A DNA stretch of 64,000 nucleotides from Halonatronum saccharophilum DSM 13868. GTDB lineage: Bacteria > Bacillota > Halanaerobiia > Halobacteroidales > Halobacteroidaceae. Below the pieces are notes generated by a model that ran no database searches, was not told the origin of the DNA, and saw nothing but the letters and a program-made list of their open reading frames with translations. This document shows, piece after piece, positions 9,324 to 19,569 of the stretch (its first letter is position 1; each line of letters opens with the position of its first letter). The position numbers and the translations under genes were made by a program. The stretch covers positions 132,195 through 196,194 of the forward strand of contig NZ_KI912092.1 in the NCBI RefSeq assembly GCF_000517025.1, in the 5' to 3' direction.

Positions 9324-10691
9324 TTATAATTTAAACTCATTAACTATCTTTTGTAATTTTTGTGCCAAACCTGCTAACTCTTGAGATGAACTACTTATCT
9401 CATCAGACATCCCTTTAATATCTTTAGAAGCACTAGCTACTTCATCACTATCTATAGCCAATTGATTAGAAGCCATAGAAGTCTGCTCAATTTGAGCTGA
9501 AGTCTCTTCGATAGACTCTTGAATCTCTTTAAATACCTGACCGGTTTTTCTAACAACCTCCTTACCTTCTTTTGCTCTTTCTTCTGCTTTCTTTACTGAT
9601 CTGATCCCCTTTTCTGATCTGTTTTGAGTCTCTCTTACCAAGTTACCAATCTGATCTGTTGCCTTAGCAGTTTCTTCAGCCAACTCCCTAATCTCATCAG
9701 CGACAACAGCAAAACCCCTACCATGCTCACCAGCTCTAGCTGCCTCAATTGCTGCATTCAAGGCCAATAAATTGGTTTGCTCAGCTATATTGGTAATTAA
9801 TTCAACAATGGTTCCAATTTCTTTTGAATTACTATCTAGCTTTTGAATTACTTCTACTGTCTCTTTAACAGCACTGTTAATAGCTTCAATACTATCAATA
9901 GTTTCCCTAATATTCTCACTACCTTGATCTACCTGAGAATTAGCCTCTTGGGAGAAGGAGGCAACCTCTTCAGAGCTTGCCGATATCTGCTGAATCCCTG
10001 CCGACATATCCTCAATCAAAGAATTACTCTCCTCTATCGTTGCATTTCCTTCCTGGGCAGATGCCGACAACTCTTCACTATAAGCTGATAATTCAGCAGT
10101 AACCCCTCTTACTTCACTAAGAACTTTTTTTAAGTTATACTCTGACTTCTTCACTTCAATCTCACTTCTCTCAGCTGAGGTAATTAACTCATTTGCTCCC
10201 TTAGCCATTAAATAAGCAATGAACGATGAAAACATAAAAGTTGCCAATACAGTAGTTAAAAGCATACCATTATAATTTGCTGTATAATCTCCTGTAAAAA
10301 GCTGATAACCGATTAAATTAAAGGCTATTGAAGATATAGAATATATTAGGGTTAATCTAGCACTGTAATATATTGTAGCGACAATTAATCCCATAAATAA
10401 AGCAAAGGGAACCCCTTGATTATATTCACCTAAAAAAGCCATTAAAAAAGCCATTAAAAAAGAAAATCCTATAGTATAAAGATACTTGCTTAAATAAAAA
10501 TATTTCCTTCCTGATAAAAACCTTATTAAAAAGAAGAATATAGAACTTACTAACATTATGGAACTAGTAGCAAATCCCAATTCGGTAATAAAGTAAAAGA
10601 ATAAAAAGAAGAATAGATTTATTCCTGCTAAAAACAAATTTAAAACCTTATTAACTTTGATTTCATGTTTTAAAACAGCTGTACTCTGCAT
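9324..10691 (-). CDS. methyl-accepting chemotaxis protein with multi-helix membrane sensor
   Basis: 455 residues. The N-terminal 170 residues form about six hydrophobic helices with very short loops, so there is no periplasmic sensor domain. No HAMP is evident, and the C-terminal signalling domain (about 190-455) carries [19 protein letters not shown]. Such receptors sense signals within or across the membrane; the ligand is unknown. AAGGGGGG precedes the ATG. The signalling domain is a close paralog of the one at 7496-9145, so a domain-level duplication or conversion is likely. Confidence 0.88.
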   Translation of the reverse strand: MQSTAVLKHEIKVNKVLNLFLAGINLFFFLFFYFITELGFATSSIMLVSSIFFFLIRFLSGRKYFYLSKYLYTIGFSFLMAFLMAFLGEYNQGVPFALFMGLIVATIYYSARLTLIYSISSIAFNLIGYQLFTGDYTANYNGMLLTTVLATFMFSSFIAYLMAKGANELITSAERSEIEVKKSEYNLKKVLSEVRGVTAELSAYSEELSASAQEGNATIEESNSLIEDMSAGIQQISASSEEVASFSQEANSQVDQGSENIRETIDSIEAINSAVKETVEVIQKLDSNSKEIGTIVELITNIAEQTNLLALNAAIEAARAGEHGRGFAVVADEIRELAEETAKATDQIGNLVRETQNRSEKGIRSVKKAEERAKEGKEVVRKTGQVFKEIQESIEETSAQIEQTSMASNQLAIDSDEVASASKDIKGMSDEISSSSQELAGLAQKLQKIVNEFKL

Positions 10692-10826
10692 TAAATCCCC
10701 CCTTGATTTTAGCTGCCTAATTATAAAATATTCTATATTGAAACAACTTAAAGTTCTAATTAATATTATTCAACAAATTAATGTATTTTCCTGCAAAATA
10801 ATATATAATTGTTGACTTTATATCAT

Positions 10827-10862
10827 AAAAAAGCAACTACCGGAATTCGATAGTTGCTTTTT
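10827..10862 (-). terminator. hairpin terminator below the globin-sensor pseudogene
   Basis: Arms AAAAAGCAACTA and TAGTTGCTTTTT around an 11-nt loop, next to the final in-frame TAG at 10864. Confidence 0.8.
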
Positions 10863-10863
10863 A

Positions 10864-12051
10864 CTACATTTTTTCTTTTAATTTATCTACTAGATCTTAC
10901 ATATCATCTGAAGTCTTTACTAATAACTTTGCAGACTCTGCTATTTGATGAATAGTTGCAGATTGCTCTTGAGTAAAAGCACTAGCCTCTTGAGTAGCAG
11001 GATTGTCCTCTAATGCTGCTGAAATATTTTCGATCAATTCTACAGTCCTTTGAGCACTACTTATAGTATTATTTTGCACCTCTTTTACCATTTCCCCAAT
11101 TCTCTCAACTGCTGAAGAAGATTCATCAGCCAAGTTCTTAATCTCCTGAGCTACAACTGCAAAACCTCTAGCATGATCCCCAGCCCTTGTTGTTTCTATA
11201 GAAGCATTTAAAGATAGTAGGTTTGTTTGACTAGCAATCTTCTCTATAGTCCTTATAGCTTCTTCTATCTTTTCAGATGTTTATTTTGACATTTGGGCCA
11301 AATTTTTAATCTCATCACTTGCATCTTGAGCATGAATTGCTTGTTATTGGCTTCTTTCTGATATATCCATTACATTATTAGTCAACTCAGTAGAAGCATT
11401 ACTCAACTCTTCAGTAGAACTAGCTAAATTCCTTGATACATCAGTTATATTATCACTTGATGAGCTTAATGTTCCTACAGTACTATCTAGCTCCATAAAT
11501 TCAGCAATATATGTCTCCATTGCTATCTGGATATCAATATTAGTAATCTTCAAAAAAGCCATTATAGTTGCTGATGCCTTCTTTTTATCCTCTGTGAAAT
11601 ATTGACTTATCCTAGAAATAACCTCACTATAATAGGTGGCATAACTTCGGATATAATACTTTGGTCCTAGGTTAATCCTATTATGAACTTTTTCAATCTT
11701 AAACCTTTCTTTAAAGTACTCAACACCATAACCACCATCGACTCCACCAACCAAATCTAAAAAGTACTTCTTCTGCACACCAGTCAAAGAACTAATATTA
11801 CTATGTGCATCAATGATCATCTTCATAGGCTTAAATCTATAGATATGCTCATAAAACCTATCTACTAAATCATCAGCAATACTATGAAAAAATCCTTTCA
11901 TCTCTTTTAGTAAACCTACATCCTCTATTCCAAAATCAACTATATCCTTTCTATGCTTAATCTCCTTAGGAGTTAAATCATCTATTCCAGATATCCCCTT
12001 AGAAAACTCCTTAAACTCCTTTAGCATCTTAGCATGATCAAAATTTTTCAT
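10864..12051 (-). pseudogene. globin-coupled chemoreceptor (HemAT-like), broken by three in-frame TAA codons
   Basis: Residues 1-190 form a protoglobin sensor; the conserved VHNRINLGPKYYIRSY segment supplies the proximal His. An MCP signalling domain follows (IASQTNLLSLNASIE, RAGDHARGFAVVAQEI). The frame is uninterrupted from ATG at 12049-12051 to TAG at 10864-10866 (396 codons), with TAA codons at 11344-11346, 11281-11283 and 10897-10899. At least two of these fit a C-to-T change from CAA. Conserved Ala residues of the signalling tip read Thr (SIETTRAG), also a transition. No frameshift was found, so decay is recent. A truncated soluble globin of 235 residues could still be made. AGGTG precedes the ATG. 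Confidence 0.85.
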
Positions 12052-12154
12052 AATTAACACCTCTTCCTTCTATCATTGCAACTTACTAGAAATTAAGTCC
12101 AACTATAAGACAATGTATAATTCTCTTCACCTTCTACTTTATAGTCGTTTGTTC

Positions 12155-12173
12155 GATATTGATAATCATTATC
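12155..12173. promoter_or_regulatory. Fur box
   Basis: GATATTGATAATCATTATC matches the classical 19-bp Fur consensus GATAATGATAATCATTATC at 18 positions. It lies about 105 nt upstream of the globin-sensor start and just upstream of A/T-rich promoter-like sequence, so iron-dependent repression of that gene is predicted. Confidence 0.75.
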
Positions 12174-12218
12174 CTTTAATTTCATTCTTTTTATTTTCTC
12201 ACTATAAACTATAACCCT

Positions 12219-12276
12219 AAATAAAAGAAGAAGGCTATGGCTTCCTAAAGGAAGCCATAGCCTTCTTCTTTTATTT
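12219..12276 (-). terminator. terminator of the acc-pfkA-pyk run
   Basis: A 28-bp perfect stem with a two-base loop (arms at 12219-12246 and 12249-12276), ending in an A/T run, 10 nt beyond the pyk stop codon. It is one of the longest perfect stems in the window and probably works both ways. Confidence 0.92.
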
Positions 12277-12285
12277 AGATATTAC

Positions 12286-13704
12286 TTACTCAACAATATC
12301 TACTTTTAACAGGTTAGTAGTACCAGACTCTTTAACAGGAGTTCCAGCAGTAATAACAACTAGATCACCTTTGCTAGCATAATCTGCATTTACTACAGCA
12401 TTAATAGAATCTTCAATCATTCCATCAACAGATTCACTAATTTCTGCTAGAATTGGATTGACACCCCAAGTTAAGATCAGCTTATTAAATACTCTCTGAC
12501 TAGAAGTTACAGCAACAACGGGAGTGTTAGGTCTATATTTTGATACCATCTTAGCAGTATAACCAGATTGAGTAGAAGTAATTATAGCGGCAGCATTTAA
12601 TTCATAAGCACTCTTGCAAGTAGCATAACTGATAGAATCAGTTACAGTATCAGTTGCAGCTAAAGTATCTCTATCCATTAACTTCTTATACTCTAAGCTT
12701 TTTTCAGTCTCGATAGCAATTCTAGCCATAGTCTCAACGGACTCAACCGGATAGTCTCCAGCTGCTGTTTCACCAGAAAGCATAGTAGCATCTGTACCAT
12801 CGTAGATAGCATTAGCAACGTCACTAGCTTCTGCTCTAGTTGGACGTGGGTTATCCTGCATAGAATCTAACATTTGAGTTGCTGTAATAACTGGTTTTCC
12901 AACCCTATTACACTTTTGAATCATCATTTTTTGGGCAGCAGGTACCTTTTCTGGTGGTATCTCTACACCTAAATCTCCACGAGCTACCATCAATCCATCA
13001 GCCACTTCAATAATCTCATCTATATTCTCTACACCTTCTTGATTTTCAATCTTAGGTATAATATGAATATCAGCATTAGCTTCTTCTAAAATCTCTCTAA
13101 TAGCTAGTACATCATCAGCTTTACGAACAAAAGAAGCAGCAATAAAATCTACACCCTGCTCAATACCAAATTTGATATCAGAAATATCTTTATCAGTAAT
13201 TGCTGGTAGATTAACAGATACACCTGGTAAGTTAACACCTTTTCTAGAACCTAACTTACCTCCATTAACAACATTACAAACAACCTCGCTACCATTAATG
13301 CTCTTAACTTCTAATCCAATTAATCCATCATCAATTAAGATTGTATCTCCTGGATTCATATCCTTTGGTAAGTCCTTATAGCTTACTGAAGTTCTAGTAG
13401 AGTTTCCTTGAATCTCTTCTGTAGTTAAAGTGAATTCTTGTCCATCTTCTAAAACTACCTTTTCATCATTTTCTAACATACCAGTTCTAATCTCTGGACC
13501 TTTAGTATCTAAAAGAACAGCTACTGGCTTTCCTTTCTCCTTAGATAATCTTCTGATTCTTTCAATTCTAGTTCCATGCTCTTGATGATCACCATGAGAG
13601 AAGTTAAGGCGAGCTACATTCATCCCAGCATCCATTAGATTTGCTAGCATCTCCTCACTTTCACTTGCAGGTCCTATTGTACATACAATCTTAGTTCTTC
13701 TCAT
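12286..13704 (-). CDS. pyk: pyruvate kinase
   Basis: Converts phosphoenolpyruvate and ADP to pyruvate and ATP, the last step of glycolysis. At 472 residues it is the short form without the C-terminal PEP-utiliser-like domain found in Bacillus. Family motifs are clear: [11 protein letters not shown] at the N-terminus, the active-site [12 protein letters not shown], and [10 protein letters not shown]. The C-terminal regulatory domain is complete. GAGGAGG precedes the ATG. It is the last gene after pfkA, 30 nt away, so both glycolytic kinases are co-transcribed. No GGGCCAA motif is present, consistent with a highly expressed, codon-optimised gene. Confidence 0.97.
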   Translation of the reverse strand: MRRTKIVCTIGPASESEEMLANLMDAGMNVARLNFSHGDHQEHGTRIERIRRLSKEKGKPVAVLLDTKGPEIRTGMLENDEKVVLEDGQEFTLTTEEIQGNSTRTSVSYKDLPKDMNPGDTILIDDGLIGLEVKSINGSEVVCNVVNGGKLGSRKGVNLPGVSVNLPAITDKDISDIKFGIEQGVDFIAASFVRKADDVLAIREILEEANADIHIIPKIENQEGVENIDEIIEVADGLMVARGDLGVEIPPEKVPAAQKMMIQKCNRVGKPVITATQMLDSMQDNPRPTRAEASDVANAIYDGTDATMLSGETAAGDYPVESVETMARIAIETEKSLEYKKLMDRDTLAATDTVTDSISYATCKSAYELNAAAIITSTQSGYTAKMVSKYRPNTPVVAVTSSQRVFNKLILTWGVNPILAEISESVDGMIEDSINAVVNADYASKGDLVVITAGTPVKESGTTNLLKVDIVE

Positions 13705-13734
13705 TAATATTTCCTCCTCAATGATTATATATAT

Positions 13735-14742
13735 TTAAATTGATAAAATGTTAGCTAGTTCATATAAGTCCTTATCAAATTCTTTCTTACCTTCAATAGC
13801 ATCCTTAATATCTGATACTTCAATTTTATTATGTATTAAACCAACCATCTTATTGGTTTCACCCGCTAGCATAGCATCAACAGCTGCAGCACCTAGTCTA
13901 CTAGCTAATAATCTATCACGCCCAGTTGGAGATCCACCACGTTGGATATGACCTAAAATTGAAACTCTAGTATCAAAACCAGTTCTCTCATTGATAATCC
14001 TTCCTATAGTGAAAGCATTACTTTCATTAACATCTCTATTTGTCTCAAACTCATTACCTTCAAATTCAACACCTTCAGCTACCAAAATAATGCTATGAAT
14101 TTTACCCTTTTCATAACCTTTTTGTACCTTGTCACAAACTTCATCAATATTAAACTTAATTTCAGGTACTAGTATAGATTCTGCACCTCCTGCTAATCCT
14201 GCAGCCAAGGTTAAGAAACCAGCATGACGCCCCATAGCTTCAATTACAAAAGCTCTTTCATGAGAACTTGCAGTATCACGTATCTTAGTAATGGCATCAA
14301 TAATTGTATTCATAGCAGTATCATAACCAATAGAATCGTCTGTACAAGCAATATCATTATCGATTGTACCAGGGACACCTATAGTTTTAATTCCAGTTTC
14401 ATTAGTCAATAACATAGCTCCTGTAAAGGATCCATCTCCACCAATTACAACTAGCCCTTCAGCGCCTTCTTTTCTTAGCTGATCTGCTGCTTTTTGGCGG
14501 CCTTCTTTAGTTCTAAACTCTTCACAGCGAGCAGATCTTAAGAAGGTTCCTCCGCGATTAATAATATCACTTACAGCACTTGCACCCAATGTAATAAAGT
14601 CACCTTCAATTAACCCAGCATAACCTCTATTTACACCTATAACCTCTACACCTTCATAGATGGCTTTTCTAACTACTGCTCTAACAGCAGCATTCATACC
14701 TGGTGAATCTCCACCACTAGTCAAGACAGCTATCTTTTTCAT
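13735..14742 (-). CDS. pfkA: ATP-dependent 6-phosphofructokinase
   Basis: Phosphorylates fructose 6-phosphate. [13 protein letters not shown] at the N-terminus binds [13 protein letters not shown] carries the catalytic Asp; EAMGRHAG and HIQRGGSP bind the sugar phosphate. The Gly in GGDGS points to ATP, and not pyrophosphate, as donor. At 335 residues it is slightly longer than the bacillar enzyme (about 319), with the extra length at the C-terminus. It lies between accA and pyk in a single minus-strand run, a typical Firmicutes order. AAGGAGG precedes the ATG. Confidence 0.97.
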   Translation of the reverse strand: MKKIAVLTSGGDSPGMNAAVRAVVRKAIYEGVEVIGVNRGYAGLIEGDFITLGASAVSDIINRGGTFLRSARCEEFRTKEGRQKAADQLRKEGAEGLVVIGGDGSFTGAMLLTNETGIKTIGVPGTIDNDIACTDDSIGYDTAMNTIIDAITKIRDTASSHERAFVIEAMGRHAGFLTLAAGLAGGAESILVPEIKFNIDEVCDKVQKGYEKGKIHSIILVAEGVEFEGNEFETNRDVNESNAFTIGRIINERTGFDTRVSILGHIQRGGSPTGRDRLLASRLGAAAVDAMLAGETNKMVGLIHNKIEVSDIKDAIEGKKEFDKDLYELANILSI

Positions 14743-14778
14743 AGTAATTTCCTCCTTGATGAATTCTTAGATGGCAGC

Positions 14779-15759
14779 TTATTTTTCTACTATCTCTCCA
14801 ACCTTTTCTTTAACCTGCCCCATTTTTCTAAATTTATTATATCTATTATCTAGTAATTCTTCTTTAGATAAGGTTTGTAAAAACTCTATTTCTTTCATAA
14901 TCTCTTCTTTTAATAATTGTGCACTAAGATTGTAATCTTTATGCGCACCTCCTGGAGGTTCTGACACTATAGTATCAATAATACCAAGCTCTAAGAGATC
15001 ATTGGCTGTTATCTTTAAAGCTTTAGCAGCAGCTTTAGCTTCCTTAGCATCCTTCCACAATATAGCAGCACAAGCCTCTGGAGAACATACTGAGTAATAA
15101 GTGTACTCTAGCATCATTACCTTATCACCTACTCCAATTCCTAATGCTCCACCGCTACCTCCCTCTCCAAGGATAACCACGATAATAGGAACATCAATGC
15201 CTGCCATCTCCATCATATTCTTAGCAATAGCTTCAGCTTGACCCCTCTCTTCGGCTCCTAGACCAGGGTAAGCTCCTGGAGTATTAATAAGAGCTACTAT
15301 TGGACGATTAAATTTCTCTGCTTGTTTCATCAAACGCAAAGCTTTTCTATAACCTTCAGGATGAGCCATTCCAAAGTTTCTCTCTATATTATCTTTGGTC
15401 GTCTTCCCTTTTTGGTGCCCAATAATTGTCACTGGCATTCTACCTATAGTTCCAATCCCACCAATTAAAGCCTTATCATCTCCAAATTGACGATCACCAT
15501 GAAGTTCGATAAAATCATCACAAATTAAATTAATATAGTCTAAGGTCACTGGTCGCTCGGGATGCCTTGCTATTTGAAGCACTTGCCATGGTTCTAATTG
15601 AGAGAAGATTTCTTCTCTCAATGTAGTAGTCCTACTCTTTAAACGCTCAATCTCATCAGTCAAATCTATATCCTTCATCTCCATAAAATTACGCAACTCT
15701 TGAATCTTTGCTTCTAGTTCTACAAGAGGTTTTTCAAAGTCTAAATAATTACTCGCCAT
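14779..15759 (-). CDS. accA: acetyl-CoA carboxylase carboxyltransferase subunit alpha
   Basis: Alpha subunit of the carboxyltransferase that moves CO2 from biotin to acetyl-CoA to make malonyl-CoA. GGSGGALGIGVGDKVMMLE and the PEACAAILWKD segment are family hallmarks. ATG at 15757-15759 is chosen because AGAGGTG lies 8 nt upstream; a GTG nine bases earlier overlaps that site. The start overlaps the accD stop by 11 nt, which should fix subunit stoichiometry by coupled translation. 326 residues, usual length. Confidence 0.95.
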   Translation of the reverse strand: MASNYLDFEKPLVELEAKIQELRNFMEMKDIDLTDEIERLKSRTTTLREEIFSQLEPWQVLQIARHPERPVTLDYINLICDDFIELHGDRQFGDDKALIGGIGTIGRMPVTIIGHQKGKTTKDNIERNFGMAHPEGYRKALRLMKQAEKFNRPIVALINTPGAYPGLGAEERGQAEAIAKNMMEMAGIDVPIIVVILGEGGSGGALGIGVGDKVMMLEYTYYSVCSPEACAAILWKDAKEAKAAAKALKITANDLLELGIIDTIVSEPPGGAHKDYNLSAQLLKEEIMKEIEFLQTLSKEELLDNRYNKFRKMGQVKEKVGEIVEK

Positions 15760-16660
15760 TATCTTCACCTCTCAAATCATGAATAGATAATATTTTAGCT
15801 AAAACATTCTTTAAATCTGATCTCTTTACTACTTTATCAATCATTCCATGTTCTAATAAAAATTCAGCTGTTTGAAAACCTTCAGGTAGGTCACGATTGA
15901 TAGTCTGCTTAATTACCCTTGGCCCGGCAAAACCGATCTTGGCCCCTGGCTCAGCAATATTAATATCACCTAAAGAAGCAAAACTAGCAGAGATTCCACC
16001 ATAGGTTGGATCTGTTAGTATGGAGATAAATAATCCACCTGCTTTATCTAACCTCTTTAAAGCTGCACTTGTCTTAGCCATTTGCATCAAGGAGAACATC
16101 CCTTCATACATACGAGCACCACCACCTCCACCAGCTACGATAATCAAAGGTAGTTGCTTTTCAATAGCTCTTTCAATAGCTAAAGTAAGTTTTTCACCTA
16201 CTACTGAGTTCATACTTCCCATTAAAAACCTTGAATCTAAGGCTGCTAAAGAGACCTTATGACCAGATATTTTAGCAATTCCTGTAACGACAGCATCTTT
16301 TAGCCCTGTTTTCTTCTGATATTTATTTATCTTAGAATCATATTTAGGAAAATCAAGTGGATTATCTGCTTCTAACTCTTCATCATACTCCTCAAACCAT
16401 TGATCATCAACTAATAAAGATATTCTCTCTGTAGCAGTTAACCTAAAATGATGCCCACAGCTTGGACATACCTTTAAATGTTCACTTAACTTCTTATTAA
16501 ATATGATTTCCTTACACCTTTTACATTTGGTCCATAGATCATCTGGCATCTCTCTTTTATTTTCTTCTTTATTAGATTTTATTCTGTCTTTATCTCTTCT
16601 TGATCGACTCTTCCGCTCAACAGTAACATATTTAGATTTCCCAAAGAAATCTTTTAGCAA
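15749..16660 (-). CDS. accD: acetyl-CoA carboxylase carboxyltransferase subunit beta
   Basis: Beta subunit of the malonyl-CoA-forming carboxyltransferase, 303 residues. A four-Cys zinc ribbon (CKRC and CPSC, residues about 46-68) is followed by the crotonase-like core with GGGGGARMYEGM and the oxyanion-hole glycines in DPTYGGISASFA. The start is TTG at 16658-16660 with GAGGTG about 8 nt upstream. It is the first gene of the acc-pfkA-pyk run. The biotin carboxylase and carrier genes are not in the window. Confidence 0.95.
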   Translation of the reverse strand: MLKDFFGKSKYVTVERKSRSRRDKDRIKSNKEENKREMPDDLWTKCKRCKEIIFNKKLSEHLKVCPSCGHHFRLTATERISLLVDDQWFEEYDEELEADNPLDFPKYDSKINKYQKKTGLKDAVVTGIAKISGHKVSLAALDSRFLMGSMNSVVGEKLTLAIERAIEKQLPLIIVAGGGGGARMYEGMFSLMQMAKTSAALKRLDKAGGLFISILTDPTYGGISASFASLGDINIAEPGAKIGFAGPRVIKQTINRDLPEGFQTAEFLLEHGMIDKVVKRSDLKNVLAKILSIHDLRGEDNGE

Positions 16661-16797
16661 AACAGTTCACCTCACTACTAATATAATAGTCTTTTAATTA
16701 TGATCTTTTTAACATAATTTTTAATCTCTTTTTAGAATAAGTGTATGTTTTATTATAAACTAATATAGATATTAATAATCAACTTTTATCTTTACAT

Positions 16798-16834
16798 AAT
16801 AAGACCAGTATTATTTTCAAATACTGGTCTTATT
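16798..16834 (-). terminator. hairpin between accD and the holin-family gene
   Basis: Arms AATAAGACCAGTATT and AATACTGGTCTTATT around a 7-nt loop, about 100 nt downstream of the stop codon at 16936. The remaining A/T-rich sequence to 16660 must hold the accD promoter. Confidence 0.75.
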
Positions 16835-16935
16835 ATAACACAAAATGAACAAATTGCAACTTTATCAGAGCAAATTTTCGTCTTATATGAACTTTAATTG
16901 TAATATGTGGAGGTAATGTAATCAGAAAAGACTCC

Positions 16936-17274
16936 TTAATTATCTATAAGCTCATACATAAAGCTACTTATAACACTTAAAATTATTGAGGCAAAAGTAG
17001 CTGCAAATAACCCTGACACATAAAAGTTATTAACTAAAACTGCAGTAAACAATAACATTAATCCATTAATTACAAATAAGAACAGTCCAAAGGTCAATAT
17101 AGTAAAAGGCAGAGTGAATATTGTTAAGATTGGCTTAATCAAAGTATTAACCAAACCTAAAATAAAAGCCGCCCATAACCCAGCCCCTAGGGTAGTAATT
17201 TGAATCCCTGGAACTATCTGAGCTGTTAAAACCAAAGCCAACATGGTAATTAATAATCTAGTAATATATCTCAT
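16936..17274 (-). CDS. phage holin family 4 / YvlD-like membrane protein
   Basis: A 112-residue membrane protein with four hydrophobic helices and the conserved short loops of the family (GLVNTLIKPILTIFTLPFT, then FGLFLFVINGLMLL). Despite the family name these are chromosomal proteins of unknown role, often linked to envelope stress. ATG at 17272-17274 follows AAGGAGGGGG; an in-frame upstream extension lacks such a site. It is transcribed separately from accD. Confidence 0.85.
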   Translation of the reverse strand: MRYITRLLITMLALVLTAQIVPGIQITTLGAGLWAAFILGLVNTLIKPILTIFTLPFTILTFGLFLFVINGLMLLFTAVLVNNFYVSGLFAATFASIILSVISSFMYELIDN

Positions 17275-17339
17275 TTTACCCCCTCCTTGCTCTTTAAAAT
17301 TGGAATCAGAAATCAGTAAATTCAAAAACCTAAGTTCAT

Positions 17340-17470
17340 ATAAACAAAAAAGCTTTACACTGACTAAAATCTGACAAGGCAGGACAATAGATTAAAAAAT
17401 AAATTTACTAAAAATCTCACCAGACTTTAGTCAAAGATTTAGTCTCGCCTTTGTCTGCTTTAAGTATTTA
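17340..17470. repeat. degenerate family B-type word array
   Basis: Words such as CTGACTAAAAT, CTGACAAGGC and AGGACAATAG are followed, after an A/T-rich spacer, by roughly complementary words (GACTTTAGTCAAAGATTTAG, TCGCCTTTGTCTGC). It sits between the uvrC stop and the holin-family gene. Confidence 0.45.
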
Positions 17471-17513
17471 GGATTACGTTTTTTAGCTCTCAGCATTTCC
17501 TGATTCCAGGCTC

Positions 17514-19328
17514 CTAAACTTTAAGATGTTCATCTAAGTAATCTCTAATCTCTCCAGCCAACTTATAGCTGATCCCTTCAACCTGGGCCAACTCTTCTTC
17601 AGATGCTCTTTTAATCTTATCTAAAGATCCAAAATGTTTCAATAAAGCATTCCTTCTCTTCTTAGCAATTCTAGGTATCTCGTCTAGCATAGAATGGGTT
17701 AAGCGCCTTGACCTTAACTTTCTATGGTAACTTACTGCAAAACGGTGGGCTTCATCTCTAACCCTTTGGATCAAATAAAGGGCTTGAGAATCTCTAGGTA
17801 ATATAATCGGTTCACTTTGCCCAGGTAAGAATACTTCCTCTTCCCTTTTAGCAAGGCCAATTATCTGCTCGTTTCCTCTCCCCAATTCATTAAGTATCTG
17901 AACAGCTGAGCTTAGTTGGCCCTTTCCACCATCTATTAAGATCAAATCTGGAAAATCTTCACCCCGCTTAAGAAGGCCTGAATACCTTCGATAAACAACC
18001 TCTTCCATAGAAGCAAAGTCATTTACCCCTTCTACAGTCTTAATCTTAAAGCGACGATAATCACTCTTTTTAGGCTTACCATTCTCAAAGACCACCAAAG
18101 ATGCTACTGTATCAGTTCCTTGAACATGAGAGATATCGAATCCTTCAATCCTATAAGGAAGCTCCTCTAATCCCAAGTGCTCCTGTAACTGAGCAACTCC
18201 TTTAGCAACATTAATAGATTTAAACTTCTTCTTAAATCTATATTCTTTTAAGTTATATCTAGCATTTCTATAAGCCATCTGAATAAGTTCCTTCTTCTTA
18301 CCTTGTTTTGGCACCTGTAAATCAACCTTAGTCCCACGCTTGCTACTTAACCACCCTTCAATCAACTTCAAATCTTCTATCTCAGATTCTATGATGATCT
18401 CTTCAGGAATATAATAGACATTATTATAATACTGCTTTAAAAAGGCTGCCAAAGTTTCATTTCTATCCTCGACTTTATTAAAGATAAAGTCCTCTTTTCC
18501 AATCAATCGACCACTCCTTACTATTAGAAGCTGGACACAGATATCATCATCTTCTTTGGCAAGGGCAATGATATCTTGATCTATCAGCTTATCTGATACT
18601 ACCTTCTGCTTTTGGGTTATCTTGTCAATGGCCCGAATCTGATCCCTTAACTTTGCTGCTTGCTCAAAATTTAATTCCTTAGATGCTTGGCCCATCTCTT
18701 CTTCTAGACCTTTAATCAATTTATTCTCTTTTCCTTCTAAGATAGATATTCCCTTATCTATTAAGATATTATATTCTTCGACACTTATTTTGTTAATACA
18801 CGGGCCAACACATTTCTCGATATGATAGTTTAAACAAGCCCTACTCTCCTTCTTCTCCCCTAACTCTCGCTTGCAGGTTCTTAAAGAGAATAGATTCTGT
18901 ATTAATTCCAAGATATCATTAACAGCCTTAGCATCGGTATAAGGGCCAAAATAACGCGAACCATCCTTTTTAACTATCCTTGTCTTAAAGATCCTAGGAT
19001 AAGTCTCTTCTAGGGTTACCTTAATATAAGGGTAAGTTTTATCATCCTTAAGTTGAATGTTGTACTTAGGATGGTGCTTCTTAATTAGATTATTCTCTAA
19101 GATAAGGGCTTCAACCTCTGTATCTGTTATAATATATTCAAAATCTACAATATTATCAACTAAAATTTTAGTCTTAAAGCGGAGGTTCTTATCACTTTGA
19201 AAGTAGGAGGAGACTCTATTACGCAAGGACTTAGCCTTACCAACATAGATAATCCTCCCCCTAGCATCCTGCATCAAATAAACCCCCGGCTCCTTAGGTA
19301 GCTTCCTTGCTTTCTCCCTTAGCTTCAT
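17514..19328 (-). CDS. uvrC: excinuclease ABC subunit C
   Basis: Makes both incisions around a DNA lesion after UvrB loading. Domains in order: GIY-YIG nuclease (GVYLMQDARGRIIYVGKAKSL), a Cys-containing linker (SRACLNYHIEKCVGPCINK), UvrB-binding UVR segment (about 200-235), RNase H-like nuclease (GFDISHVQGT, ILIDGGKGQL-type DGGKGQ), and C-terminal helix-hairpin-helix repeats. 604 residues, usual length. GGAGG precedes the ATG. It follows uvrA in the same direction after a 241-nt gap that contains a family A element. Confidence 0.97.
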   Translation of the reverse strand: MKLREKARKLPKEPGVYLMQDARGRIIYVGKAKSLRNRVSSYFQSDKNLRFKTKILVDNIVDFEYIITDTEVEALILENNLIKKHHPKYNIQLKDDKTYPYIKVTLEETYPRIFKTRIVKKDGSRYFGPYTDAKAVNDILELIQNLFSLRTCKRELGEKKESRACLNYHIEKCVGPCINKISVEEYNILIDKGISILEGKENKLIKGLEEEMGQASKELNFEQAAKLRDQIRAIDKITQKQKVVSDKLIDQDIIALAKEDDDICVQLLIVRSGRLIGKEDFIFNKVEDRNETLAAFLKQYYNNVYYIPEEIIIESEIEDLKLIEGWLSSKRGTKVDLQVPKQGKKKELIQMAYRNARYNLKEYRFKKKFKSINVAKGVAQLQEHLGLEELPYRIEGFDISHVQGTDTVASLVVFENGKPKKSDYRRFKIKTVEGVNDFASMEEVVYRRYSGLLKRGEDFPDLILIDGGKGQLSSAVQILNELGRGNEQIIGLAKREEEVFLPGQSEPIILPRDSQALYLIQRVRDEAHRFAVSYHRKLRSRRLTHSMLDEIPRIAKKRRNALLKHFGSLDKIKRASEEELAQVEGISYKLAGEIRDYLDEHLKV

Positions 19329-19367
19329 AGATACAAACCTCCAAGTCTAAAGATAAAACCTTTTGGA

Positions 19368-19536
19368 ACCACTAATTAACAAGAATTGCACTAATATAAG
19401 TTCAAAAGATTAAAATGACTTTAATATTTGTTTAAATAAAATAATCAAATTATGAAATTATTGAAAATTTTAAATTTACTAGTATGAGCTTTATTTTTTT
19501 ATCTTTTATTTGTGATTATTTGTGTTCATTAGTGGT
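19368..19536. repeat. family A element, copy 1 (terminal inverted repeats)
   Basis: Left end ACCACTAATTAACAAGAAT and right end ATTTGTGTTCATTAGTGGT are imperfect inverted repeats of about 25-30 nt around an A/T-rich core. It lies between uvrA and uvrC. Copies 2 and 3 are at 30907-31053 and 33415-33597. Confidence 0.7.
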
Positions 19537-19569
19537 AAAAATATCTTTAAGTTCTTTGCTCTTAATAAT

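Noticed and set aside
10864..12051. Local reassignment of TAA to Gln
   Set aside because: Neighbouring genes end in TAA at normal places, so the three TAA codons are better explained by decay.
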